A stretch of DNA of 64,000 bases. Origin: Rhynchopus sp. YZ270_cl-10 (Eukaryota; Euglenozoa; Diplonemea; Diplonemida; Diplonemidae). The notes beneath the pieces were generated by a model. The model did not search any database. It was not told the DNA's origin and saw only the letters and a list, made by a program, of their open reading frames with translations. The stretch lies in the NCBI GenBank assembly GCA_964035575.1, contig OZ037849.1, positions 1-64,000 on the forward strand, given 5' to 3'. Below are positions 54,001 to 63,457 of the stretch, piece by piece; the first letter of the stretch is position 1, and the number at the start of each line of letters is the position of its first letter. Position numbers and translations under genes: made by a program.

Positions 54001-57000
54001 TCGCCACATTTAACCACAACTACTCAAAACATCAAATCTGTTGCTTTAATGGACTCAGAGAGCATTTTTATAACCTGGACATGGGGGTCAGATTCCATGT
54101 TAGAGCACCTAAAATTTTGTCAAAAAGAAAATTTCCACTATTTGTGCCTCTCTGTATCTAATTATTACGGGTTTGCGGGGTCGTAAATGGGGAGTCTCCC
54201 AAGTGCCAAGTTTGCGTCGTCCGAGCAAGTCTGATGTGATTCTCCGGTAGACTGCTGCCGAGAAACGGGGTGATGTTTTGGGTTCAGTGTGGTTGACAAG
54301 TGTTTAATACCTAAAATGTGTGTGGCAGTTTTATACAGCCAGTAGGTATCCAGTTATTACGGGTTTGAGGGGTCGTAAACGGTCGCTTCCCAGGGTCACT
54401 TGGAATAGACAGACCTTGCATATCTGACATGATTCTCTGATAGAGTGGGGCCCAAAAACGACGTGGCGTACCGGGTGTGCCAGTCCTGGGCATCTGGCGA
54501 TATTTAAAAATTGAAAATGGATATAAATACCCTATGCTACCGTGTACTATGTATAAAATAGCCGTGAAATTTCGCCACATTTAACCACAACTACTCAAAA
54601 CATCAAATCTGTTGCTTTAATGGACTCAGAGAGCATTTTTATAACCTGGACATGGGGGTCAGATTCCATGTTAGAGCACCTAAAATTTTGTCAAAAAGAA
54701 AATTTCCACTATTTGTGCCTCTCTGTATCTAATTATTACGGGTTTGCGGGGTCGTAAATGGGGAGTCTCCCAAGTGCCAAGTTTGCGTCGTCCGAGCAAG
54801 TCTGATGTGATTCTCCGGTAGACTGCTGCCGAGAAACGGGGTGATGTTTTGGGTTCAGTGTGGTTGACAAGTGTTTAATACCTAAAATGTGTGTGGCAGT
54901 TTTATACAGCCAGTAGGTATCCAGTTATTACGGGTTTGAGGGGTCGTAAACGGTCGCTTCCCAGGGTCACTTGGAATAGACAGACCTTGCATATCTGACA
55001 TGATTCTCTGATAGAGTGGGGCCCAAAAACGACGTGGCGTACCGGGTGTGCCAGTCCTGGGCATCTGGCGATATTTAAAAATTGAAAATGGATATAAATA
55101 CCCTATGCTACCGTGTACTATGTATAAAATAGCCGTGAAATTTCGCCACATTTAACCACAACTACTCAAAACATCAAATCTGTTGCTTTAATGGACTCAG
55201 AGAGCATTTTTATAACCTGGACATGGGGGTCAGATTCCATGTTAGAGCACCTAAAATTTTGTCAAAAAGAAAATTTCCACTATTTGTGCCTCTCTGTATC
55301 TAATTATTACGGGTTTGCGGGGTCGTAAATGGGGAGTCTCCCAAGTGCCAAGTTTGCGTCGTCCGAGCAAGTCTGATGTGATTCTCCGGTAGACTGCTGC
55401 CGAGAAACGGGGTGATGTTTTGGGTTCAGTGTGGTTGACAAGTGTTTAATACCTAAAATGTGTGTGGCAGTTTTATACAGCCAGTAGGTATCCAGTTATT
55501 ACGGGTTTGAGGGGTCGTAAACGGTCGCTTCCCAGGGTCACTTGGAATAGACAGACCTTGCATATCTGACATGATTCTCTGATAGAGTGGGGCCCAAAAA
55601 CGACGTGGCGTACCGGGTGTGCCAGTCCTGGGCATCTGGCGATATTTAAAAATTGAAAATGGATATAAATACCCTATGCTACCGTGTACTATGTATAAAA
55701 TAGCCGTGAAATTTCGCCACATTTAACCACAACTACTCAAAACATCAAATCTGTTGCTTTAATGGACTCAGAGAGCATTTTTATAACCTGGACATGGGGG
55801 TCAGATTCCATGTTAGAGCACCTAAAATTTTGTCAAAAAGAAAATTTCCACTATTTGTGCCTCTCTGTATCTAATTATTACGGGTTTGCGGGGTCGTAAA
55901 TGGGGAGTCTCCCAAGTGCCAAGTTTGCGTCGTCCGAGCAAGTCTGATGTGATTCTCCGGTAGACTGCTGCCGAGAAACGGGGTGATGTTTTGGGTTCAG
56001 TGTGGTTGACAAGTGTTTAATACCTAAAATGTGTGTGGCAGTTTTATACAGCCAGTAGGTATCCAGTTATTACGGGTTTGAGGGGTCGTAAACGGTCGCT
56101 TCCCAGGGTCACTTGGAATAGACAGACCTTGCATATCTGACATGATTCTCTGATAGAGTGGGGCCCAAAAACGACGTGGCGTACCGGGTGTGCCAGTCCT
56201 GGGCATCTGGCGATATTTAAAAATTGAAAATGGATATAAATACCCTATGCTACCGTGTACTATGTATAAAATAGCCGTGAAATTTCGCCACATTTAACCA
56301 CAACTACTCAAAACATCAAATCTGTTGCTTTAATGGACTCAGAGAGCATTTTTATAACCTGGACATGGGGGTCAGATTCCATGTTAGAGCACCTAAAATT
56401 TTGTCAAAAAGAAAATTTCCACTATTTGTGCCTCTCTGTATCTAATTATTACGGGTTTGCGGGGTCGTAAATGGGGAGTCTCCCAAGTGCCAAGTTTGCG
56501 TCGTCCGAGCAAGTCTGATGTGATTCTCCGGTAGACTGCTGCCGAGAAACGGGGTGATGTTTTGGGTTCAGTGTGGTTGACAAGTGTTTAATACCTAAAA
56601 TGTGTGTGGCAGTTTTATACAGCCAGTAGGTATCCAGTTATTACGGGTTTGAGGGGTCGTAAACGGTCGCTTCCCAGGGTCACTTGGAATAGACAGACCT
56701 TGCATATCTGACATGATTCTCTGATAGAGTGGGGCCCAAAAACGACGTGGCGTACCGGGTGTGCCAGTCCTGGGCATCTGGCGATATTTAAAAATTGAAA
56801 ATGGATATAAATACCCTATGCTACCGTGTACTATGTATAAAATAGCCGTGAAATTTCGCCACATTTAACCACAACTACTCAAAACATCAAATCTGTTGCT
56901 TTAATGGACTCAGAGAGCATTTTTATAACCTGGACATGGGGGTCAGATTCCATGTTAGAGCACCTAAAATTTTGTCAAAAAGAAAATTTCCACTATTTGT

Positions 57001-60000
57001 GCCTCTCTGTATCTAATTATTACGGGTTTGCGGGGTCGTAAATGGGGAGTCTCCCAAGTGCCAAGTTTGCGTCGTCCGAGCAAGTCTGATGTGATTCTCC
57101 GGTAGACTGCTGCCGAGAAACGGGGTGATGTTTTGGGTTCAGTGTGGTTGACAAGTGTTTAATACCTAAAATGTGTGTGGCAGTTTTATACAGCCAGTAG
57201 GTATCCAGTTATTACGGGTTTGAGGGGTCGTAAACGGTCGCTTCCCAGGGTCACTTGGAATAGACAGACCTTGCATATCTGACATGATTCTCTGATAGAG
57301 TGGGGCCCAAAAACGACGTGGCGTACCGGGTGTGCCAGTCCTGGGCATCTGGCGATATTTAAAAATTGAAAATGGATATAAATACCCTATGCTACCGTGT
57401 ACTATGTATAAAATAGCCGTGAAATTTCGCCACATTTAACCACAACTACTCAAAACATCAAATCTGTTGCTTTAATGGACTCAGAGAGCATTTTTATAAC
57501 CTGGACATGGGGGTCAGATTCCATGTTAGAGCACCTAAAATTTTGTCAAAAAGAAAATTTCCACTATTTGTGCCTCTCTGTATCTAATTATTACGGGTTT
57601 GCGGGGTCGTAAATGGGGAGTCTCCCAAGTGCCAAGTTTGCGTCGTCCGAGCAAGTCTGATGTGATTCTCCGGTAGACTGCTGCCGAGAAACGGGGTGAT
57701 GTTTTGGGTTCAGTGTGGTTGACAAGTGTTTAATACCTAAAATGTGTGTGGCAGTTTTATACAGCCAGTAGGTATCCAGTTATTACGGGTTTGAGGGGTC
57801 GTAAACGGTCGCTTCCCAGGGTCACTTGGAATAGACAGACCTTGCATATCTGACATGATTCTCTGATAGAGTGGGGCCCAAAAACGACGTGGCGTACCGG
57901 GTGTGCCAGTCCTGGGCATCTGGCGATATTTAAAAATTGAAAATGGATATAAATACCCTATGCTACCGTGTACTATGTATAAAATAGCCGTGAAATTTCG
58001 CCACATTTAACCACAACTACTCAAAACATCAAATCTGTTGCTTTAATGGACTCAGAGAGCATTTTTATAACCTGGACATGGGGGTCAGATTCCATGTTAG
58101 AGCACCTAAAATTTTGTCAAAAAGAAAATTTCCACTATTTGTGCCTCTCTGTATCTAATTATTACGGGTTTGCGGGGTCGTAAATGGGGAGTCTCCCAAG
58201 TGCCAAGTTTGCGTCGTCCGAGCAAGTCTGATGTGATTCTCCGGTAGACTGCTGCCGAGAAACGGGGTGATGTTTTGGGTTCAGTGTGGTTGACAAGTGT
58301 TTAATACCTAAAATGTGTGTGGCAGTTTTATACAGCCAGTAGGTATCCAGTTATTACGGGTTTGAGGGGTCGTAAACGGTCGCTTCCCAGGGTCACTTGG
58401 AATAGACAGACCTTGCATATCTGACATGATTCTCTGATAGAGTGGGGCCCAAAAACGACGTGGCGTACCGGGTGTGCCAGTCCTGGGCATCTGGCGATAT
58501 TTAAAAATTGAAAATGGATATAAATACCCTATGCTACCGTGTACTATGTATAAAATAGCCGTGAAATTTCGCCACATTTAACCACAACTACTCAAAACAT
58601 CAAATCTGTTGCTTTAATGGACTCAGAGAGCATTTTTATAACCTGGACATGGGGGTCAGATTCCATGTTAGAGCACCTAAAATTTTGTCAAAAAGAAAAT
58701 TTCCACTATTTGTGCCTCTCTGTATCTAATTATTACGGGTTTGCGGGGTCGTAAATGGGGAGTCTCCCAAGTGCCAAGTTTGCGTCGTCCGAGCAAGTCT
58801 GATGTGATTCTCCGGTAGACTGCTGCCGAGAAACGGGGTGATGTTTTGGGTTCAGTGTGGTTGACAAGTGTTTAATACCTAAAATGTGTGTGGCAGTTTT
58901 ATACAGCCAGTAGGTATCCAGTTATTACGGGTTTGAGGGGTCGTAAACGGTCGCTTCCCAGGGTCACTTGGAATAGACAGACCTTGCATATCTGACATGA
59001 TTCTCTGATAGAGTGGGGCCCAAAAACGACGTGGCGTACCGGGTGTGCCAGTCCTGGGCATCTGGCGATATTTAAAAATTGAAAATGGATATAAATACCC
59101 TATGCTACCGTGTACTATGTATAAAATAGCCGTGAAATTTCGCCACATTTAACCACAACTACTCAAAACATCAAATCTGTTGCTTTAATGGACTCAGAGA
59201 GCATTTTTATAACCTGGACATGGGGGTCAGATTCCATGTTAGAGCACCTAAAATTTTGTCAAAAAGAAAATTTCCACTATTTGTGCCTCTCTGTATCTAA
59301 TTATTACGGGTTTGCGGGGTCGTAAATGGGGAGTCTCCCAAGTGCCAAGTTTGCGTCGTCCGAGCAAGTCTGATGTGATTCTCCGGTAGACTGCTGCCGA
59401 GAAACGGGGTGATGTTTTGGGTTCAGTGTGGTTGACAAGTGTTTAATACCTAAAATGTGTGTGGCAGTTTTATACAGCCAGTAGGTATCCAGTTATTACG
59501 GGTTTGAGGGGTCGTAAACGGTCGCTTCCCAGGGTCACTTGGAATAGACAGACCTTGCATATCTGACATGATTCTCTGATAGAGTGGGGCCCAAAAACGA
59601 CGTGGCGTACCGGGTGTGCCAGTCCTGGGCATCTGGCGATATTTAAAAATTGAAAATGGATATAAATACCCTATGCTACCGTGTACTATGTATAAAATAG
59701 CCGTGAAATTTCGCCACATTTAACCACAACTACTCAAAACATCAAATCTGTTGCTTTAATGGACTCAGAGAGCATTTTTATAACCTGGACATGGGGGTCA
59801 GATTCCATGTTAGAGCACCTAAAATTTTGTCAAAAAGAAAATTTCCACTATTTGTGCCTCTCTGTATCTAATTATTACGGGTTTGCGGGGTCGTAAATGG
59901 GGAGTCTCCCAAGTGCCAAGTTTGCGTCGTCCGAGCAAGTCTGATGTGATTCTCCGGTAGACTGCTGCCGAGAAACGGGGTGATGTTTTGGGTTCAGTGT

Positions 60001-60437
60001 GGTTGACAAGTGTTTAATACCTAAAATGTGTGTGGCAGTTTTATACAGCCAGTAGGTATCCAGTTATTACGGGTTTGAGGGGTCGTAAACGGTCGCTTCC
60101 CAGGGTCACTTGGAATAGACAGACCTTGCATATCTGACATGATTCTCTGATAGAGTGGGGCCCAAAAACGACGTGGCGTACCGGGTGTGCCAGTCCTGGG
60201 CATCTGGCGATATTTAAAAATTGAAAATGGATATAAATACCCTATGCTACCGTGTACTATGTATAAAATAGCCGTGAAATTTCGCCACATTTAACCACAA
60301 CTACTCAAAACATCAAATCTGTTGCTTTAATGGACTCAGAGAGCATTTTTATAACCTGGACATGGGGGTCAGATTCCATGTTAGAGCACCTAAAATTTTG
60401 TCAAAAAGAAAATTTCCACTATTTGTGCCTCTCTGTA

Positions 60438-60907
60438 TCTAATTATTACGGGTTTGCGGGGTCGTAAATGGGGAGTCTCCCAAGTGCCAAGTTTGCGTCG
60501 TCCGAGCAAGTCTGATGTGATTCTCCGGTAGACTGCTGCCGAGAAACGGGGTGATGTTTTGGGTTCAGTGTGGTTGACAAGTGTTTAATACCTAAAATGT
60601 GTGTGGCAGTTTTATACAGCCAGTAGGTATCCAGTTATTACGGGTTTGAGGGGTCGTAAACGGTCGCTTCCCAGGGTCACTTGGAATAGACAGACCTTGC
60701 ATATCTGACATGATTCTCTGATAGAGTGGGGCCCAAAAACGACGTGGCGTACCGGGTGTGCCAGTCCTGGGCATCTGGCGATATTTAAAAATTGAAAATG
60801 GATATAAATACCCTATGCTACCGTGTACTATGTATAAAATAGCCGTGAAATTTCGCCACATTTAACCACAACTACTCAAAACATCAAATCTGTTGCTTTA
60901 ATGGACT
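60438..60907 (+). repeat. Truncated last satellite monomer (87)
   Basis: Alpha is complete and beta runs to TTTAATGGACT, then breaks into TTCGACCGAGCGC of the diverged element. The last T is shared, so the breakpoint is uncertain by 1 bp. The array does not resume within the window. Confidence 0.93.
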
Positions 60908-60921
60908 TTCGACCGAGCGCA

Positions 60922-60944
60922 CCCACCCCGCGCAGCGGGGTGGG
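60922..60944 (+). other. Hairpin 1 of GC-rich module, diverged copy (compensated pair)
   Basis: CCCACCCCGC pairs with GCGGGGTGGG around GCA, a perfect 10-bp stem. Relative to copies 1-3, an A-T pair has become C-G through two changes (C60928, G60938). Confidence 0.85.
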
Positions 60945-60966
60945 GGCGCGAGGGAGAGCGGAGCGA

Positions 60967-60989
60967 GCCTTTACGCGCAGCGTGAAGGC
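60967..60989 (+). other. Hairpin 2 of GC-rich module, diverged copy
   Basis: Same stem and GCA loop as 2106-2128, without change. Confidence 0.8.
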
Positions 60990-61006
60990 GAGCGGAGCAC
61001 GGGGGG

Positions 61007-61031
61007 TCTGGGGGGGCAGTGCCCCCCCAGA
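61007..61031 (+). other. Hairpin 3 of GC-rich module, diverged copy
   Basis: Same G7/C7 stem and CAGTG loop as 2146-2170, followed by AAAAATTTTT. Confidence 0.85.
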
Positions 61032-61040
61032 AAAATTTTT

Positions 61041-62260
61041 GAAGTTTGGGAGTCCTGATTTGAGATTATTTTGTAGATTTACATGTGTTTTTGGGTGAGG
61101 GAATGCTCGAGAAAGAGAACACTTCATCAGTGCCGAGAAGGTGGAAGTGGTGGGAAATTGGTGGATAAAGGGCCTCCTCGAGATGGTAGATAGAGAGATG
61201 TGGGAGATATGTGCGGATCTTACTGTCATAAGAGATGTGTCGAGCAAGAGAAACATATGGTAGAGGAACAATATGATATTACAATGGGGGATGCTCACCA
61301 GCATGTCACGTGCTTTTATGTTTGGTTACTGTGTTCGTGATATTCGTGTCGAGCTATGTACGCTCACAAGCACACACATATGTAAGATGCCGTCTATGTT
61401 TACATGCATGAGTAAGTGCACAAACATACATGAGTCATTGCCTTCAGAGATACAGGGATTCAAAACTGAAATATACGAATTATAAGTATGTCGGAGCTAC
61501 ATATCTTTAAAACGACTTCATCCTGCCATGTATTCTAACATTCTAACATTCTTCCAAATATTATTTCCTGAACAAATTAGCTTCACACCCATACCATTAA
61601 ATATACTTCCGAGCTTTCTTCACAGCTGAATTATTTCAGCAGAATATCTCTCAAATACCAGCTGGGCACATTAAAGTGAGCTTGAAAAACTTTTTGAACA
61701 TGCATCAGTATTTACATGATTTTGGTGTTTTGTGTGGACCAGAAAACCACCATATTATTAGCACTGGTGTAACTTTTCGTGATTACTTCTCACATATGAG
61801 TGATATTGTGTCTCAGAGCCAAATAGCTTCACAAGCACAGAATCAGTCTGTTATGTGGCAGCAGTCAACATTAGCTGCAGAGCAAAATATCCTCAACAAC
61901 ACGAACCTGCTATATTTAGCAGAATTTTTTCTAATCAGTAGCTAAATGTGACTAAAGGCTGCTACACTTCAGGGAGCTTTATTGTAATCTAATACTATAA
62001 GTATCAGTCATTCCAACAGCAAATAATTCTCAGAAGAGCAACCTGCCTCTAACCCACACCATCCGGCGTCATTTTGCATGACATTCATTGCCCTTTCATG
62101 TTGACCATTCATAATATTGAATGCAGTTTGTGCCAGCGTTTGCGGAATATTACATCTTATGAAGACAGTTAAACACGTTCGTGGAGTAGCCATATGCCTC
62201 ACTACCAAACCATCCTGCCACATTTTAGCAAGCTTATTTCCGTAATCTTTTTGGGTTTGC
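61041..62260 (+). repeat. AT-rich body of diverged element; no gene seen
   Basis: Non-coding as far as I can tell. It keeps scattered CACACC/CCTGC/TTAGC-AGCTT motifs. One stretch, 62221-62262, reads ACATTTTAGCAAGCTT and then a lone GGGTTTGCGG, the only single-copy instance of the 8-bp array sequence that I saw inside an element body. Confidence 0.55.
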
Positions 62261-62399
62261 GGCCACACCAGTCTATTGCAGTCAATATTCTCTGCGGAGC
62301 CAAATAGCCTCTCAACTACACAAACCTGCTGTTTTTAGCATTATTTATTCAAATCAGTTGTTATTAGCGCCCAAATCCTGCCATAAATAATCTGCAGAC

Positions 62400-62411
62400 C
62401 AAAATACCTCT
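62400..62411 (+). other. Empty site matching the 40-T insertion of copies 1-3
   Basis: CAAAATACCTCTAAACCATACC continues uninterrupted here, with one copy of the AAATACCTCT target and no T run. It supports the insertion reading of 3975-4035. Confidence 0.75.
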
Positions 62412-62710
62412 AAACCATACCATCTTGCTACAGTTTATGACACGTTCCTATAAATTGCGGAATAATAATATATTACTCTGTACATAGTAATCACTCATGC
62501 CAGCAGTATTCACGGCGGAGCAAAATGCCTCATACCCACCCCATCATGCCTCATGCATGCTTTTCAGTGGCATTCAGCTTTGCCATTAAATTTTAGGTTA
62601 CATTACGTGTTTACATATCATTACTCATACCTTAATCGCATCAACACAAAATAGTGGTGTAGCCTCATAACCACACCAGCCGGCGACATATTAGCGAGCT
62701 TCCTTCTTGT

Positions 62711-62824
62711 GCGGGTTTGCGGGTTTGCGGGTTTGCGGGTTTGCGGGTTTGCGGGTTTGCGGGTTTGCGGGTTTGCGGGTTTGCGGGTTTGCGGGTTTGC
62801 GGGTTTGCGGGTGCGCGGGTTTGC
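62711..62824 (+). repeat. 8-bp tandem array (GCGGGTTT)n, array 5
   Basis: About 14 units after the element's 3' end TTCCTTCTTGT. The array degrades at its right end (GGGTGCGCGGGTTTGC) and runs into the 206-bp repeat instead of a satellite monomer. Confidence 0.93.
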
Positions 62825-63030
62825 GGGTTCTAGGTTGCGTTATCCGGCTGGTGTGGTTGTGCGGGTGCGCGGGGTTCGGGCAACGTTATCTGGCTGGTGT
62901 GGTCGATAGCCGGCTGGTGGGTGCGGGTGCGCGGGACCCAGCTGGTTCTAGGTTGCGTTTTCTGGTTCTAGGTTACGTTATCTGGCTGGTGGTTGTGCGG
63001 GTTTGCGGGTTTGCGGGTGCGCGGGTTTGC
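62825..63030 (+). repeat. ~206-bp G/T-rich tandem repeat, unit 1
   Basis: Starts GGGTTCTAGGTTGCGTTATC and ends with a few degenerate 8-bp units. Inside, TTCTAGGTTGCGTT and TCTGGCTGGTG recur, so the unit itself is built from shorter repeats. Forward frames here (62707-63039) are an effect of the low T/A-rich stop content. Confidence 0.88.
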
Positions 63031-63237
63031 GGGTTCTAGGTTGCGTTATCCGGCTGGTGTGGTTGTGCGGGTGCGCGGGGTTCGGGCAACGTTATCTGGC
63101 TGGTGTGGTCGATAAGCCGGCTGGTGGGTGCGGGTGCGCGGGAACCTGCTGGTTCTAGGTTGCATTATCTGGTTCTAGGTTACGTTATCTGGCTGGTGGT
63201 TGTGCGGGTTTGCGGGTTTGCGGGTGCGCGGGTTTGC
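63031..63237 (+). repeat. ~206-bp G/T-rich tandem repeat, unit 2 (207 bp)
   Basis: Close copy of 62825-63030 with a few substitutions (for example GATAAGCCGG for GATAGCCGG, GGAACCTGCTGG for GGACCCAGCTGG). Confidence 0.88.
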
Positions 63238-63361
63238 GGGTTCTAGGTTGCGTTATCCAACTGGTGTGGTTGTGCGGGTGTGCGGGGTTAGGGCACGTTA
63301 TCTGGTTCCAGGTTGCATTATCTGGCTGGTGCTTGTGCGGTTGGTGTGGTTGATAAGGTTC
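63238..63361 (+). repeat. ~206-bp tandem repeat, unit 3 (partial, more diverged)
   Basis: Begins like units 1 and 2, then decays (TTATCCAACTGGTG, GGGGTTAGGGCACG) and stops near GGTGTGGTTGATAAGG. Confidence 0.75.
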
Positions 63362-63457
63362 TTCTTACTCTTCATCCACCTTTTATTCTAAACCCGACCT
63401 TTTTTGGTCATCCTTTTTTCCATTTCCATTTTCCTGTTCATTTTATTCACGGTTCGG
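63362..63457. other. Pyrimidine-rich AT-rich stretch, nothing identified
   Basis: T- and C-rich strand, no gene, no clear repeat. Confidence 0.5.

Larger units (their letters stand above)
11332..60907 (+). repeat. 571-bp satellite array, 86 complete monomers plus one truncated
   Basis: Head-to-tail array of a 571-bp monomer. Starts at 11332, 11903, 12474 and so on fit the period exactly: 60438 minus 11332 equals 86 times 571, with one 572-bp and one 570-bp monomer cancelling out. Each monomer is alpha (192 bp) plus beta (379 bp). The only variants I noticed are a 1-bp insertion near 27067, a 1-bp deletion near 38842, and T-to-C changes at 42050 and 44905. Such homogeneity implies very recent amplification or strong gene conversion. 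No gene lies in these 49.6 kb. The recurring 89-codon minus-strand frame in beta is discussed among the rejected items. Confidence 0.98.
60908..62710 (+). repeat. Composite repeat element, diverged copy
   Basis: Collinear with copies 1-3 but clearly older. The GC-rich module is nearly unchanged. Matching blocks follow in order: GGGTGAGGGAATGCTCGAG (61094), GCTCACCAG (61291), ATGCATGAGTAAGTGCA (61403), CAGTCTGTTATGTGGCAG (61844), GGCCACACCAG (62261), CATACCCACCCCATCATG (62530), and TTAGCGAGCTTCCTTCTTG at the end. It has ~150 bp (about 61117-61288) missing from copies 1-3, and lacks about 600 bp of their internal-repeat zone and the 40-T insertion. Its open frames (60876-61304 minus, 61273-61485, 61676-61945, 62008-62268 minus) match no known domain and are not preserved in the other copies. 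Confidence 0.82.

Noticed and set aside
11486-60861. An 89-codon minus-strand frame present in 86 of the 87 monomers (61 codons in monomer 28), with a 79-codon relative in unit A, as a possible satellite-encoded peptide
   Set aside because: Between unit A and beta, the part holding the frame is less conserved than the non-coding 123-bp box next to it. The copy number merely reflects the array. No domain, signal peptide or conserved pattern is visible.
11332-60907. CRISPR array
   Set aside because: The repeats are contiguous 571-bp units with no unique spacers, and no cas-like gene is present.
61676-61945. 89-codon plus-strand frame in the diverged element
   Set aside because: The matching region in copies 1-3 is open only in part and shares just a short NQSVMWQ/HQSVMWQ stretch. 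No family is recognised, and it lies in repeat-derived sequence.
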